Positions 26,401-45,276 of a stretch of DNA of 64,000 nucleotides are shown here, piece after piece. The stretch is from Auanema rhodensis (lineage: Eukaryota > Nematoda > Chromadorea > Rhabditida > Rhabditidae). The DNA lies in NCBI GenBank assembly GCA_964057225.1, contig OZ059898.1, positions 13,045,767 through 13,109,766 on the forward strand. Direction: 5' to 3'. Below the pieces are notes generated by a model. It did no database searches. It had not been told where the DNA came from and saw nothing but the letters and a program-made list of their open reading frames with translations. The position numbers and the translations under genes were made by a program. Position 1 is the stretch's first letter. Each line of letters begins with the position of its first letter.

Positions 26401-28373
26401 ATTTATCTGTTTTTAGCTTACATTCCCAGTTGAAATTGATCCTTTATCTACGAAATCATACAAATTAACTCATGACAAATCGTCTCGCTCTACACTTATT
26501 GCTCAAGTTTTTACAACTGGCCATCACATCCAGAAAATGAAAGCTGTTTTGCCCACGTAAGTCAATAATATTCTATAAAAAACTAATAACTAACTTGTTA
26601 CTTACAGTGTTTTCACTTTGACAGAAGTTTTAGAGGAACAATTCTATCTTGACAACGGTAGAGTTCGTACTCAACATGATCCAGCTACGGGTTTCATCAT
26701 GGTACATCATCTAAATAATATATAAACTTTTCTATTCTTCTTTTCAGTTTGTCACTCTGCCAGGAAAAATGAGACAGAAGATGACTACGAGCTTCGTTTC
26801 TTACAGCAGTAGAGGAGGAGCATATCTGATGCGTATTTCTGGCCAAGCCAAGGTATGATGGTTTTCACTAGTTTTATATTTTTGTTTTTGAAAATTACAG
26901 CCATTTGTAACAACACGGATGCCTAAGCTTCTAGTTAAAGGTCCTATCCAACAATCTGTACATATCTTCTCCAAAATGTTGTATAAGCGAATAGTTGCCA
27001 AACTTTTCTCAGGTAAAAATATATTTGAGTTGAGATGAATCGTATTGAACAAGCTTTAGGTTCTATGAGTCCACAGCTTGAGTACCATATTCGTATGGAT
27101 ATTAAAGATCTCCAAAATCAAGAAGTAGCTATGCGTATAGTCACCGATATAGAAAAAAACTCATTCTATTCTGACAGTGTGGGTATGCAGGTAAGCACAG
27201 TGATATCCGGCCCATTCAAGCGTTGATGTAACTTTAGATGATGAGAAGAGAGAATTACAGTTCTTTGTCTGTACAAGCCAATTACTATCCAATGCCAACG
27301 GCTGCAGTTCTCGATGGCAGGTAAACACAATAAGTTTTCGGGCATGTCATACAAACCTTCTCACATTTCAGTTCACAACGGCTTACTGTTGCTTCTAATG
27401 TTGAGCATGGAGTGATGTCTATCAAAGATGGAATGGAAATTATGATAGGTATTTCGAAAATGAGAAGATTAAGTATATCCCTTTTCTCTATAGATCGTAT
27501 TCTTAATCAGGATGATGGAAAAGGATTAGGACAAGAACGAGATTCCTTACCACTTGATCTTTATCCAGTTGATATGCAGTTTTCGCTTCTTTTTGAAAAT
27601 TATGTAAATAAGGTAAATCTTAATTTCTATCCATTTTCAACTTTAAATTAGAGTTCAAACCGAGAGAAATGTCTCTTTTTTCAGAAAACTTCAAATGTTG
27701 GTGCTCACTACACTGCCCATTCAGCAGCTGGACTGCTCTCTGTCCAGAACATGCTCTATCCTCCTATTACTTCTCTTGCCATAGGTTCGTTTCTACATGT
27801 CTATCTTGTCTTTTCGTTCTCTATTTTTCCTTTTCGCTCTCACTCTCTTACCTCCTCTTCTTCTCCCTTCAACCTTCTCAGAATTCTAATCTCTTCCCCT
27901 CATCCCCTCGTTTACGTCTTATTCCTGCACTTCCTTAAAAGGCTTGCTTCTTTCAAAAACACATGTCCAATCATTTTTACGTTTTTCGTTTAAGAACGTC
28001 CATCAGATGATATACCGGAATTCGAACAACTACCATGCGACTACCAGCTGCTGACTAATCGTGATATTGGCTCCGGAAAAAAATTGTTGACGATTTTCAG
28101 GAACGGAATAGCAGAAGGATTTGCTACTCCAGCTGAATGCGGAGTACAATCTCTGGTTAGTTTTTAGAGAATTAATTAGCTATTAAACATGAAAGAAATT
28201 ATATTTCTATTTTTCTTCAGACAGCTATTCGTCAATATTTATCTCGTATGGGTGTTACACGCGTAAGAAAATCCAATCTCAGTGGTACTGACGAATCAGA
28301 ACCAGAGACGAATGTTAATCAGTTGGTAATAGATTTGCAACCATTCCGTTTTCTAAGTCTGATAGTCACTTAG
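23494..28373 (+). CDS. aman-2: Golgi alpha-mannosidase II (GH38)
   Basis: Type II membrane topology: a short basic cytosolic head (MSVARYVGQIRRRFR), one membrane segment (FLLTFVVALTLTATLA), a stem, then the GH38 domain. Catalytic landmarks are intact: the zinc-binding HVDPGW about 100 residues in (exon at 23990), WSNDPFGYS holding the nucleophile Asp (about 24415), HGDDFR (about 25065), and FQHHDAITGT (about 25655, resumed at 25920). The C-terminal mannosidase sandwich domains follow. Family role: trimming GlcNAcMan5 N-glycans to GlcNAcMan3 in the medial Golgi, the committed step to complex and paucimannose glycans. More than 20 short exons; stop TAG at 28371. A TTACAG site 8 bases before the ATG (ending 23485) looks like an acceptor for a spliced leader or a 5' UTR intron. 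The sequence fits C. elegans AMAN-2 better than lysosomal mannosidases, which lack the N-terminal anchor. Confidence 0.9.
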
Positions 28374-28886
28374 TTCTATATATACTATAAGCTTTAACGG
28401 GTAAAATAATTGTTTTTACATGTATTGAAAGTGGCATACACCGCTTTGTTCTTGTCCCTCTAGTCAGTATAATTTATTGTTCTCTCCATCGATTTGTTGC
28501 CTATTTGCTCATTTTGAGTCTGTGATATTACATATAATTATTATAGAAGTTTATTAAACTACTAGTAAGGAATGATTTTGTTTTACAAAAAAAAAACTGT
28601 CAACATAACATAAACTAAATAGATCATGCCAATATTAGTTCATTTTAATAATGAAAAAAAATTGAGAAGTTAATACAACGAACGGTGAAGGCCACTACAG
28701 TGCACATTCTAAGCAGTTGAGCAGTGAACAAGATGAGTTTTATTCAGGCATCTTCACCAATTAACTTCCTGCAAAGGAGAACACTTTGATCTCGGAAAAC
28801 AGAAAGAAAACTGCTCGAATTAAAGCGCGCCACACTACAAACGACTGTCACCTAAGGTTAATATATGGACAATAGATAGCAGCACT
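28374..28886. other. Convergent 3' UTR interval
   Basis: Holds the 3' ends of the mannosidase and of the small minus-strand membrane gene. AT-rich, no gene seen. Confidence 0.55.
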
Positions 28887-29259
28887 TCATTCGGCTTTTT
28901 CAACTTGGGCAGCGTACTTCTGATTTGAAGTCCTCTGGCGTGGTCCCATTCCAAACTGCAATGATTCAATTGAATAGCAAGAGATAGATAGCGAAATGGA
29001 ACTTTAAAGTAGTTGAGTTATGTACAAACATGAGAAGCTGAGAGAGTGAGTGGCTCGCAGTATCATATCGATACATATGTCAAAACATCAAAGGACGAAA
29101 ACTCACTTTAGCGAAAACGGTCTGATCATCATCCTTGCTAACACAACACCATAGAATACAGGTAACAGATATAATGAAGACGATGGAGAAGAAGCAGAGC
29201 CAAACAGCAACAACTCCAAAGTAATCAATAACGTCAAGTTGTTGCTTAAGATCAACCAT
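28887..29259 (-). CDS. Small single-pass membrane protein, 73 residues
   Basis: Two exons on the minus strand: 29259-29107 (51 codons) and 28955-28887 (22 codons plus stop), joined in phase 0 by a 151-bp intron with GTGAG donor and TTGCAG acceptor. The product has a short acidic N-terminus (MVDLKQQLDVIDYFG), one long hydrophobic segment of about 24 residues (VVAVWLCFFSIVFIISVTCI), then a Trp-Cys-Cys juxtamembrane patch that could be palmitoylated, and a hydrophilic C-terminal tail (SKDDDQTVFAK, RQRTSNQKYAAQ). A TTTTCAG acceptor immediately precedes the ATG, so a leader or noncoding first exon is likely. I do not recognise a family; such size and shape suit a regulatory micropeptide of a channel, pump or receptor, but that is conjecture. 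Confidence 0.65.
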
Positions 29260-31176
29260 CTGAAAACAAAATAGTAATTTCAGGAAAGTATTCAGAAAAC
29301 AAGAAAAAAAGAAGCTCAAACGAAAAAAATACATATCGTAAGGTAAATGTTTTACAATTTTAAACGAAGAAGAGACGAATAAGTCTCAAAGCTAGCGGCA
29401 GTAAATTTGTATAGACGAAGCGCGGAGGCAGAACAAAGCTAGAAAATAAACAGAAGTGAAATCGGATCGATTCAATATTAGCTAACAAAGCTTTGAACAT
29501 GCTCAAGAAATTTGTGAATAAATGCTGTATAAATTCTTGTAACTAAGGAAGTTGAAAGCTACTTCAATCAACTGATGAAGCCAGAAATTATCAGAAAAAC
29601 ACATTGGCATGACCAAATCTGAAAAAAGATGCGCATAAGAGCTTCAAAAATTTTTCCAAGGCTTCTTCAAAACACAAATTATTATGCTCATCGTATGTTG
29701 TAGTAAAAGAACAGAATTAAAGCTTGTCTGAAAGAGCCATTTGAGTTCGACTAAAAGGTTGCTCGCAAGCGGAGGACCCCGATGAGAGCGATCGATATCC
29801 GCGCGGCTGCTGGCAGCTAGCACAACTACACACCCCTTGGAAATATATGCAAAGCCCAAGTCGACCAGCTTAATGTTGGTTCTAGTGATAAACAAAACAG
29901 AGGAAATCTAAGAAATATCAATAATTCGCACAAGAATTTCGCAATTCACAGAAAAATGAAATAAGCAGCTCGCAGGACCTTATGAAATGAGGGTGAATGC
30001 TGGAATCATTGTAGATACGAGAAATGACTGCCCGTTGCAAAAATTAAGATTTGGGGAAGGCGTTGCACATGGTAGATATAAGAATAACATTACATCAAAA
30101 GCTTTAAGCTTAGCAAAGTGAAGCAAATGAGAAATGTTTTGCGGCTTAAATGTATTTTGTTCACCCAGCGATGATGACGAGGGTATGAATATTGAAATGA
30201 CCATGGCACTTTGCGATAGAGGAATAGAATTTCTACATGTATACTATTCCAGTAACAGATGCTTTAAGATAGACGTGAAGAGAAAAAATATAACGGAAGC
30301 GAGAAATTCGTGCTAGTAAGAGTTTAAAGGCTTATTTAAAAAGAATGCAACTACTAAGAAAACGTTGGATGTCATAGATCAAACTCTGTCCAAGCGGACA
30401 CTGAAATATTATTTACCAAGCTAACTCTCAGGTGCAAAATAATATTTACTGGAAAAATTTTATAAACATCACTTTTCCTGCTAATAAAACAAAGCAAAAA
30501 CAAGCATACGAGGACTTTCAGCAATTGAAGCCGGAATACTGCCACGAACAAAGAGAACATTTCTAACTGGAAGGGAAAAAACAAAACCAATAAAAAATCC
30601 TACAGTTTCGTTCCAATGTTTTTGGGAAACTACAGGGAATTCGTTTCTGGATTGAAAAAGCTATTGATCTGCAGCCCGAGACTGAAAGCAACCGCTCTAC
30701 ACATCTGCAGCGAGCAGAATAAAAGAATGGCAGACGTCTGAGTATTGGCTTGGTAACGCGCTTTCCCTCCCTAAGACAATGGTCAAACTTATAAGTAAGA
30801 AAATTAGTTCAAATAACTTAAATACAGCGAAAAGTTAAAAAAAGCTGAAGATCTTACTCTACAAGAGATTATTTGAAATTCTCAAACAAAGCACTCTCAG
30901 GAATAGCAGTTAATTCGCATCACTTGCAAATTTAAAATGGAAATCGGTGAAAACTTTTAATTTTCAAATCAGCTACGCTCTATCTATACTGAAATTAAAA
31001 TATTAAATTTAACATTGTTTCTGCTTCTACTCCTCTTAAACTACTGTAACCTGTACGTGGGTTCGTATGACATTTTTGACCGCACGCGCAAATATTGCAA
31101 TTTTATGCTTTGAATTAAGTCTGAAGTTAATATTTTCTAAAATTGTTCAATTTGGAGCTTTATAGGATTAGAATAG
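29260..31176. other. Divergent intergenic region
   Basis: Separates the minus-strand micropeptide gene from the rpc-1 block and should hold both promoters. A relatively GC-rich patch at about 29790-29820 and another at 30670-30770 stand out. No coding exon was found. Confidence 0.5.
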
Positions 31177-36939
<5,763 letters not shown>

Positions 36940-37110
36940 ATATTTATGGCAAAAGATGATTTAAGTTGTTATTTTGTTGTTGCTAATTGTTATTGCTCGT
37001 TGTTGTTTTCAATATAATTTTATAATATTTTTTTTAATTTTAAAAGTGGTTTACAGCAATTTCATACCGAACATAGTTATTCTTCGTATTTCACGGCTTT
37101 TCAGATTTTT

Positions 37111-37674
37111 ATGCTCGGTACTTTACCACTGTTTCGATTGCTTCTGGCACTATATGTTCTTTATTATTTCTTATTAGTTTGCTTCGGTGCTCCTTTATTG
37201 TCTGACATTCACGTAAGTTCACTGCCACCTGATGTCGTGCAAGTGTCATCGTTCAGGCTACATTCCGTTTGTCCACTGTTCTAGTCGTTTTAACTACAGT
37301 TCCTATCTTCCTTGCGTTCGATAAAGAAGTGACTGTAGCTGACATTGTCAGGCCATTATCGTCAGTCTTCTTATAATTCTATATCATAATCATCGAGATG
37401 ATTTCAGCAAATCCAGCAAAAGTTTAGTGCGTTGTAAATTCGCGGTGATTGCAACTCTTATTGGTTGTTGGCTTGGTGCTTTTGTTATTCCTCTTGATTG
37501 GGATCGCTGGTGGCAGGTATATAGAACCATACGTTGAAGTTATGATAAAGCAACGTGTTACAGAGATACCCATACCCTAATTTGATTGGAAGTTTTATTG
37601 GCTTTTTAGCCGGCGTAGTCAGTGGAGAACTATTCTTAGTGTTTAATCCACGTACCAAGTTCGCACTTGAATAA
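37111..37674 (+). CDS. PIG-F, GPI-anchor ethanolamine-phosphate transferase subunit
   Basis: Exons 37111-37212, about 37258-37361, about 37409-37517 and 37566-37674. The C-terminal half shows the PIG-F signature: VCFGAPLLSD near the start (human LYGAPLIE), LVVLTTVPIFL, then GCWLGAFVIPLDWDRWWQ (human GAWLGALPIPLDWERPWQ), PNLIGSFIGFLAGVVSG, ending NPRTKFALE. PIG-F is a multi-pass ER membrane protein that stabilises PIG-O and PIG-G, which add ethanolamine phosphate to GPI mannoses. From this start the product is about 155 residues, shorter than the human 219 and lacking the first membrane helices. An upstream exon from ATG 36946 (MAKDDLSCYF), spliced to 37056, would add about 28 residues, but would start only 6 bp after the rpc-1 stop. 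The GGCTTTTCAG acceptor ending at 37104 favours 37111. Confidence 0.75.
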
Positions 37675-37721
37675 GGCACACGAGTACATGGTTCTTCAAA
37701 ACAGTTTTTTTATACTTTTAG

Positions 37722-39544
37722 ATGTCAGCAATACGTCCAACCTCGGTTTCAACCAGTTCCCTGCATTCCGATGATTCTTCTTATACTGTTTCAAACGAGT
37801 AAAATATTTCATAACATCTCAGAAAGGTCAACTCAACATTCTTCCAGAGGTGTCGTTTTTGATCAATTCAAATTAGCTGACGTACCTAAGCTGAAATCAA
37901 TTTTCCTTGCTGTTTTTGATAACAAATTTGGGCCAAAAATTATTTTCCAGGTAACTGACAAATAACGGTAGTTTTCAAACGAAAATCTGATGTGTCATTT
38001 CTTAGGTCCCCGAAGTAATTGTTACTGACAAAAAATTTTCCTCATTTTCACCCGCTATTATTCCAAAAAATGAGTTACTAAACAAATTAATTAAAATTAA
38101 CTTAGTCGAGTATAATGTTATTGGCTATCCTATTATGATTCGTAAGTATTTTTCTTTTCGATTTTTGTTATATTGAATCAAAATTCAGAATCTCAAACGA
38201 CGTATGAACGAGGAAAGCTCTTGTTTAATCTATGTTTTGTTGTTGATAAAGAAACTAATTTGGACTGTGTTTATGAACCTATAGTACAGAAGTGTGCTCA
38301 ATATCTGAGAGAATTGGAACAGGTTCGTTGATCTCACCACTGTTATACTAGTGATACCTTTCAGGAATATCAGTTTGTTAAAAATATTATGGAAAAGCCT
38401 GAAGAAGGACAACATTTCAAAGACATTTTGCAACAAATTTTTGACGATCTGAACTCCCGAGGTGACTATATTTTCTTTTTTTTTCAAATATTTTCAAATA
38501 ACCAGGAACATGTTTGCTAAATGTCGAAGGGACTATGACAAGCATGTACCTTAAACTCTGCCCGTCATATCGTGGAATTGAGCCCCCAAAGGTTAGTCAT
38601 ACCAAATAGTATGAAATCTGTTTTTTGCTATTCAGATTAGTCAGTATATGGTTCCAATGTTTATTAGGCAAATTGATCCTTTTGAGGATCCTACTCTTAT
38701 CGATAGGATGGATGTTCTTTCCCAAAAGGTGAGTCAAAATTAAGCTTTTTTATAGAGCAATAATGATTTGATTATAAAGATTATTCCGAAAATTGATGGT
38801 GTTCGATGCATTCTTGAGATAGCTCATGAAGTTGATATCGACCCTGATCTAGTCTCTCGTTGTGTAAGGTACTGCTTTCACTGAATAATCAAAGAAATGA
38901 TTCATTTGCTCACAGAAATTTATATTTTTACGAGTTGGTTGATACGGTTCCTCTTTTTTTGTACTCAAACACTTATGTTGCTACAGAAAAGTTGCATAAT
39001 TTTTATTGCAATGAAAAAGAAAAACAGGTATTTCCTGATGTCCTTTCACTATTTCTCAATTCGCATTTCAGATGTGTTTGGAATTTGTGCGAATTCGACT
39101 CGAAAACAATGAAAAAGGTCCTCTACCATTGTTTTCAGATGTTTTCCGTCTCTATATGAGCTTGAAAGTAAACTTCTTAGTATCAGAGAATAGATAACAT
39201 TGGTGCATTTTGCAGGCAGAAGTCAATCTGATGACTTGGTGTACCCAAACAAATCCAAGAGATTACAATGTGGATGAACGACGATTCATCCAGTTTGGTA
39301 TGCATCGAAAATTCCTCAGAAAGCTATCCATCTACCCCATAGCTATATCGAATTGTTTGTCAGAATCTGATACAAGGTATGACAGCAATCGTTTATTCTT
39401 TATCAAGAACTATCTCGCAGAATTATGAGGCTGTGCGATGGAACAAACGCATTAGAAGACTTGGCCATTGTCTATCGCATTGGACTTGACGATCTCTATC
39501 AACTTTTACAGGAAAGTAAAAAAATTGCCTTCGTTAGTAAATGA
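37722..39544 (+). CDS. nprl-2: NPRL2, GATOR1 complex subunit
   Basis: After a Ser/Thr-rich N-terminal extension of about 26 residues (MSAIRPTSVSTSSLHSDDSS), absent from human NPRL2, the longin-type domain begins: LKSIFLAVFDNKFGPKIIFQVPE (about 37890-38000), aligned with human [23 protein letters not shown]. The GAP arginine finger, human Arg78 in YSRNALLFN, is present as YERGKLLFN (about 38200). C-terminal winged-helix parts follow: LYFYELVDTVPLFLYSN, and DERRFIQFGMHRKFLRKL. GATOR1 is the GTPase-activating complex for Rag GTPases at the lysosome and represses TORC1 on amino-acid starvation. First intron: donor at about 37799, acceptor CTTCCAG, phase 2, 50 bp. The stop is TGA 39542-39544. Confidence 0.88.
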
Positions 39545-39803
39545 ATTTTTAGTCTTTATTTTTCTTTTTACGAGTTTTGCGCTTAGGTTTTAACAGTATA
39601 CATCTTATTTCTTTACCGACCTTGTTGATTTGTTGTCTATTTCTGTCAATGTGATCGCAATCCTATGTCACTTATTGGTATATCGATACTGATCGATAGT
39701 TTATCAATCGATCCGGTTTCGTTTATTGTCATTTCTTGTCACATACTTTTAAAATAAATGTGTTTTCCTTGTCATTTCACGCTCTAAAGTTCGTTTTTAC
39801 CAG

Positions 39804-40683
39804 ATGGCTAAGCCTATTCTTTACTCATATTGGAGAAGTTCTTGCTCTTGGAGAGTACGTATAGGTTTGTTATCATTTATTTTCCATATTATCATCATTT
39901 TAGCTTTGAATTTGAAAGGAATTGATTATGAATACAAAACTGTTAACTTGCTTGACCCTAATGCCTTGGTATGTCACATAACTACGGCTTAACTTTTATT
40001 TTAAAATTTATAGAATGAGTCTGAGTTTGTGGCTGCTAATCCCCTCCAAAAAGTTCCTGCTCTCGTTGTGGACGGAAAATCAATTGCCGAGAGTTTGGCT
40101 ATTGTTGAATATTTGGAAGATGCTTATCCAAACCGTAACAGCTATCTTCCAAAAGATCTTCATCAGAGAGCTGCGGCCAGAGCCATTGCTCTTCATGTAT
40201 CTATTGCTATTCAAGCATATGTTTGAATCATTCTCTTGTTTCAGGTTGCCTGTGGAATTCAACCCCTGCAGAATCTTGGTACTATCAAACACTTGAATGC
40301 CCAAGAAGCTGGAAGAGGCAAAGAGGTTTATTTTTATCATTTCTTCTGATTATAATTCTTTAACTATTTTGTCCAGTTTGCCACTCATGCTTTGAATGTT
40401 GGTCTCATAAAATTGGAATCATTGGTTAATCGTTCTGCTGGAAAATATTGTGTTGGTGATGAGGTCAGCATTGCCGATCTTGTGATTCCCTCCATTCTCT
40501 ATAATGCCAAAAGGTTCGTGAATCATATGTTTAATCTGATTAGCACCTACATTCCTTTTCAGATTTGGAGTAGACCTTGCACCATTCCCTACTTTGGTGA
40601 GAGTCAATGAATCTTTGAGCCAAATCCAAGCATTTAAAGATGCTGAACCTGATGTTCAACCTGACGCCAACTTAAATGCCTAA
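39804..40683 (+). CDS. gst-42: Maleylacetoacetate isomerase / glutathione S-transferase zeta
   Basis: Five exons, starting [20 protein letters not shown]. The [11 protein letters not shown] block is the zeta-class active-site signature. The thioredoxin-like half continues with [18 protein letters not shown] and the glutathione-contacting [11 protein letters not shown]. The helical half has GIQPLQNLG and [15 protein letters not shown]. About 214 residues, the usual size. Reaction: glutathione-dependent isomerisation of maleylacetoacetate to fumarylacetoacetate in tyrosine breakdown. The ATG directly follows a TTTTTACCAG acceptor-like site. The zeta-class assignment is firm; the C. elegans symbol is by homology. 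Confidence 0.9.
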
Positions 40684-42447
40684 GATGTGCTGGAGATATC
40701 GTTATCTTCTAGAAATAGTGTACTTGTAATCATTTATCCCAATTTTCGGTTGCAAATCGTTATTGATAAATTGATAAATTGTTAAGATTTTTAATTTGAA
40801 GTAAATTTTTTTTGAACAACATTCCAGTTTCATGAAGACGTAGCTTCTTTCATAATATTGGGCAATTGCTTAAGAATAGCATGAAATTCTTCAGATTCCT
40901 TGTTTCTCTATCTCAATCTCTACTGTTAATACCATTAATTGTCTTTCTATCCTCCTTAGAGTTATTTCGAAAGACTATGATGACCTTTCTCTGTTTGTTC
41001 TTTCCGGGATAGCCTGCGTAGCCTCAACAACGACCTAAACCACGCCTATAGATTGCTTGTCGTTGTTGGCCATTCGGTACGGTTACCACTTTAGTGAACA
41101 TCTTTTTTCGAATTTCCCGTTGTTCTTCGTCTGTTGCCTCATCATCTTCTCATACCCTGTCTTGAACTCAAAAGTCTTTATCGACTAATTTTTCTTCAAC
41201 CTTGACAGTCTCGCTTTTGAAACTGTGTGCGATCTATTGATTCCACACACACACACTCCATACTAAGCCTTTAATGTTTTTTTCGCATAATATGCTGTCT
41301 TTACTACTAACCATAACTGTTGTCATTCGAAAATTCAGTCATTACCAGTACGAAACCTATTATTTCTTTCTTAATACGATCTTATTATTCGTTTTTCATC
41401 TGCATGTGTGTGTATATGTGTGTGACAGCTTGATCTTTATCGCTGATTTTGCCAAATGGTTCTCACAGTCGAAGGTGTTTGCGTGACACAGCTTCGTTTT
41501 ATGTTCTGTTAGTTTTTTCGTCGGCGTTGCTCCTTCCTTTGAATCTTAAACTAATGCAATCTTGATCTGTGAAGTAATGTAACGCCCTACTCTCGCTTAC
41601 CGCATTGCTTAGAAAATACTGTTTCGTATGCTATTGTCATATCCTGGAGTGAATAGAGAAGCCTTGACACACGTCTGTTTACTCAACGAATTTTTGATTT
41701 TTTTGGCTATTTTGTTTCCTTTCATGATTTGATAATAATATAATATTCGAAGTTATTTCTCTACCATGCTGATGATCTGTCATCGGCCTTGCCTACAAAG
41801 AGATAATAGTATGTTCAAAACGGGAAACCTGAGTATTGACCATTGACAGCAACTTTCCCTCATCTCCTGTATTTTTCTGGTCTCTCTCTCTCTCTATCCC
41901 TCTATCTCTTTCTATTCCTCGAAATTTTAAAAGTTTTCAACTAATAAAATTTCTCTACTATGTTTCTTTCACGTCGCTATACTAGTTACCATCAATGATG
42001 ACTCATTTCTCATCATCTCTTTATGTATATTTAACGTTCTTTCTATCTTTTTCTCCCTCACAGTCCTCGTCGTTCTGTCTGTGTCACTAGGCTTCAATCC
42101 TCTATGTTGACGGGCTCTTTTCCTATGATGATCGTACCAACATAATATAAACCTGCCTTCAATCACGATATGCTGTAAATCATACCTTTACATCAGCTTT
42201 CAATTTCTAGCCTTAATCTTCCGGTTCCATCGCTTTTTTTCCAATGTTTGAATTTCATTGCTGTTTTAGAATACCACCAATAATCACCAGCGTTGTTACA
42301 AACATAATCATAATTTATTTTAGAGAGCGCTTTATCATCATCAAATTTTTTATCATCTCGTGTTTTGTTATCGATAATATTATCGAATTTTGGTGTTTCT
42401 TCTTAGTTTTCCTTACTTGATTTCATTTCAGAATATTAAATTCAATA
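40684..42447. other. Intergenic, no confident gene
   Basis: Downstream of the GST zeta gene. Short open frames on the minus strand (for example DDEATDEEQREIRKK at about 41115-41160) are broken by stops or frame changes and lack splice support. A CT tract lies at 41882-41897. Confidence 0.4.
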
Positions 42448-43262
42448 ATGAGAGTTTATTGTCTGTTGCTAGTTGTTGCTATTGCTGCCATTTCCGTCCA
42501 GTTAGCATATGGTCAAGAAGGTATTATACTTAACTATAACTGGCTATATTATAATATATTCATGTTGCAGTCAGTGATCTGGTTGAATGTTTCCGCTGCT
42601 TAGGCAATGATACATCTTGTTCTGGTACATGTAGGGGCAAATATTGCTATAAGATTGAAGGATCTTCTGCCGGTATGATCGGGTTAAGATTTGTTATCAT
42701 GATTCATAATTGATTTTGCAGGTTCTATGTATGTTAAGAGAGGATGCTTGAATCGTCTTGACTCATTATCAAGTGTTTGTGCTATATTATTTAAGTTTGG
42801 AAAACAAAAATACTTGCTTTCAGGTTAATAAGTGTGCGCGAAAGGATACAGGAGTTGAACTTGTTTCTGAACTGATGTGTATTTGCTCATCACCTAAGTA
42901 AGTTTTTTTTATTTGAAAATGAAAATATTTAACTTACTCAATATATTTTATTTGTATTTTCTCTTGATCTAAGCTGATTTAAAATGAAAATGCAACCGTC
43001 CTGTCCATTATTTCGAGAAAAAATAAAGAACTTGTTGCGAGTTAGTTAGCATAAAACAAACGTGAGTCCACATTTCAAAAAAATGCTAATTATCTCGTAT
43101 TTTCACGATTTTATAAGTATTACAGTAAATATGTAATATTTCGATGAAAACTGATAATTCATTTCTTTTTCTTTTTTCAGATGCAATTCTTCTTCAATGT
43201 ACACCTACTCTTTCTTACTTCTGATAAGCTCTTGTTTGTACATACTCAACTCGTTCATGTAA
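42448..43262 (+). CDS. Ly6/uPAR-like GPI-anchored surface protein
   Basis: Five exons: 42448-42520, 42571-42672, 42722-42774, 42824-42897 and 43181-43262, all in phase. Signal peptide MRVYCLLLVVAIAAISVQLA. The mature domain carries the Ly6 cysteine pattern: LVECFRCLGNDTSC, then CRGKYCYKI, GCLNRL, NKCARK, and the closing MCICSSPKCNSS, with an Asn after the last Cys of the domain as is typical. A hydrophobic C-terminus (YSFLLLISSCLYILNSF) without a cytosolic tail fits a GPI-attachment signal. About 128 residues. Nematode relatives include the odr-2/hot family of neuronal modulators, but the subfamily cannot be fixed here. The third intron uses a GTTTGT donor; a GTGTTT donor two bases upstream would create a stop. 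Confidence 0.8.
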
Positions 43263-44679
43263 ATATAACATTTGCTACAAAAAATGTTAGGAGTTATAAT
43301 TATCTAATTTGCTTCAAGCCATCATACTTAATTTTAGATTTTTAAAAAATCTCTGTACTTCTTCATATCCTATAATGCCTTTCGAAATTGTACTGAAAAT
43401 TCGGGTAGATTATGATAACATTTTAATATTGCGATAACTCAAATATATGTTCCTCTGTCATATTCTAGAAGATTAGCTTGTCGTTAACCTATTAGTTTCT
43501 AAGAACTCAACCTTATTCTTTTATCTAGATTAACATTTTTATTTTCATATTAAATATAAATATATACATATATATATAGTTTCATTGTTTTTTGTTGATT
43601 GACTGTTTACTTATATTATAAAGTTTGTACAATATTATTAATACAGTTTAAATTATTTTCTTAATAAATCTCTTCTTATACAACTTTCTTATATATTTTT
43701 TAGCCATTTTTCTTTGACAGTTGTACTCTTCTTCAGCTTCTTCAATTCATTTGCCGAAGTTAAGAGGTTCGGGAAAAAGAGAGAGGGAGAGAGGGAGAGA
43801 GAGAGAGAACGATGCGTGTGCCATTGTGATCTTCTGGCACTCTAGATGCTTGTGGTTTCAGCAGCGTAAGAGTTCGCCTGCATACTCTCAAAAGCCGTAT
43901 GGTATGAATTGGCACATCGTTGTCGTCATCAGCTTTATCCGTTTTTTTCTACGCCATCGTCGGCATGGTTATCAACATCATCGGCAGCATCACCCATCCG
44001 TCCCGCCCGCACTTTGTCCATCCATATCCACCTCCGACTATGCGCACCTCCTACACACTGATTGAAGCCTTTAACATCATCGTTGTCGACGTTGTTGTCC
44101 TCGTCGTCTGGCGATCCTGATGGTTGGTGGTAGTCGTTTCTCTCGCGTATATAGTCTCCTTCGCTCCGCCACACTCACTTATGCTTCGTTCGGTCCTTCT
44201 GCTGACTTCTTAGCAAACATGAAAAGTTGCTGCCGACATGCAGCTTAGAATTCCGTTTCTTCCTTCTCGATCTGTCGCTTATTCTCATCTTCCTTCTGAT
44301 TCTTGCTCCGCTTTCTCCATCTCTCACCTTCTCGTTTAACCCTCTGTCTACAGTTATGCAACATCTTGATCTCTAATGTTCGTACCCTCCATCTATTTTT
44401 CCTCTTCATCTTTGCTTCTCCACTTCTCCATTGCTCTTTTTTCATTCCAGCACAATGTTCTCGTCGCCTCATAAACTTCTTAGAAGAGAAGAAGCAGCCT
44501 AGGCTTGTACTATCGACTTCTTTCACCCACCAATTATTTTCATTTGCTTTCATTTACATAGTCTGTAACATATTTTCTAATTTAATATAATTTTTACTTT
44601 TCTCATCACTTATTATTACAAAATTTTTATTATTTTAATAAAAGTTCCGTGTTTCTCAACTCACCTGGTATATCACACA

Positions 44680-44725
<46 letters not shown>

Positions 44726-45187
44726 CATCTTGTTTTACTTCACATTATTAAAATTACTGATGCTCAAGTTGATATAAAGTTCTAAGTTTCCCAATGCTTG
44801 TATATCTTTACCGCTTTATCTCTAAAATATTTTAATTATATTATAATCTTATTACTATTTCTAAATATAATTTTCGTTAAAAATGAAACAAAAGAAATTT
44901 TTGTAAAAAAATAAATAGAAAAATTGATTTTTGAGTTAAATCTTGAATATATCCTTTAACAAAATAAAAGTAAAATAACGCTATTTTCATAATTAACTTT
45001 GTTTTTCTGAATATGTTTTGTTTTTTTCTGGGATTTTAGTGTAATCAAAATATTTTATTAAAATTGTTAAATATATATTATTTATAATTTTAAATAATTA
45101 GAGCATTTAATTAAGTTTCATATATGCATTAAAAGTGTCGAACTGTTGTTTTGATTAGTTTTAAACCGGTTCGTACCTTTCTGCAAC

Positions 45188-45218
45188 CCTCTCTCCTTTT
45201 CTCTCTCCCTCTCTCTCT

Positions 45219-45276
<58 letters not shown>

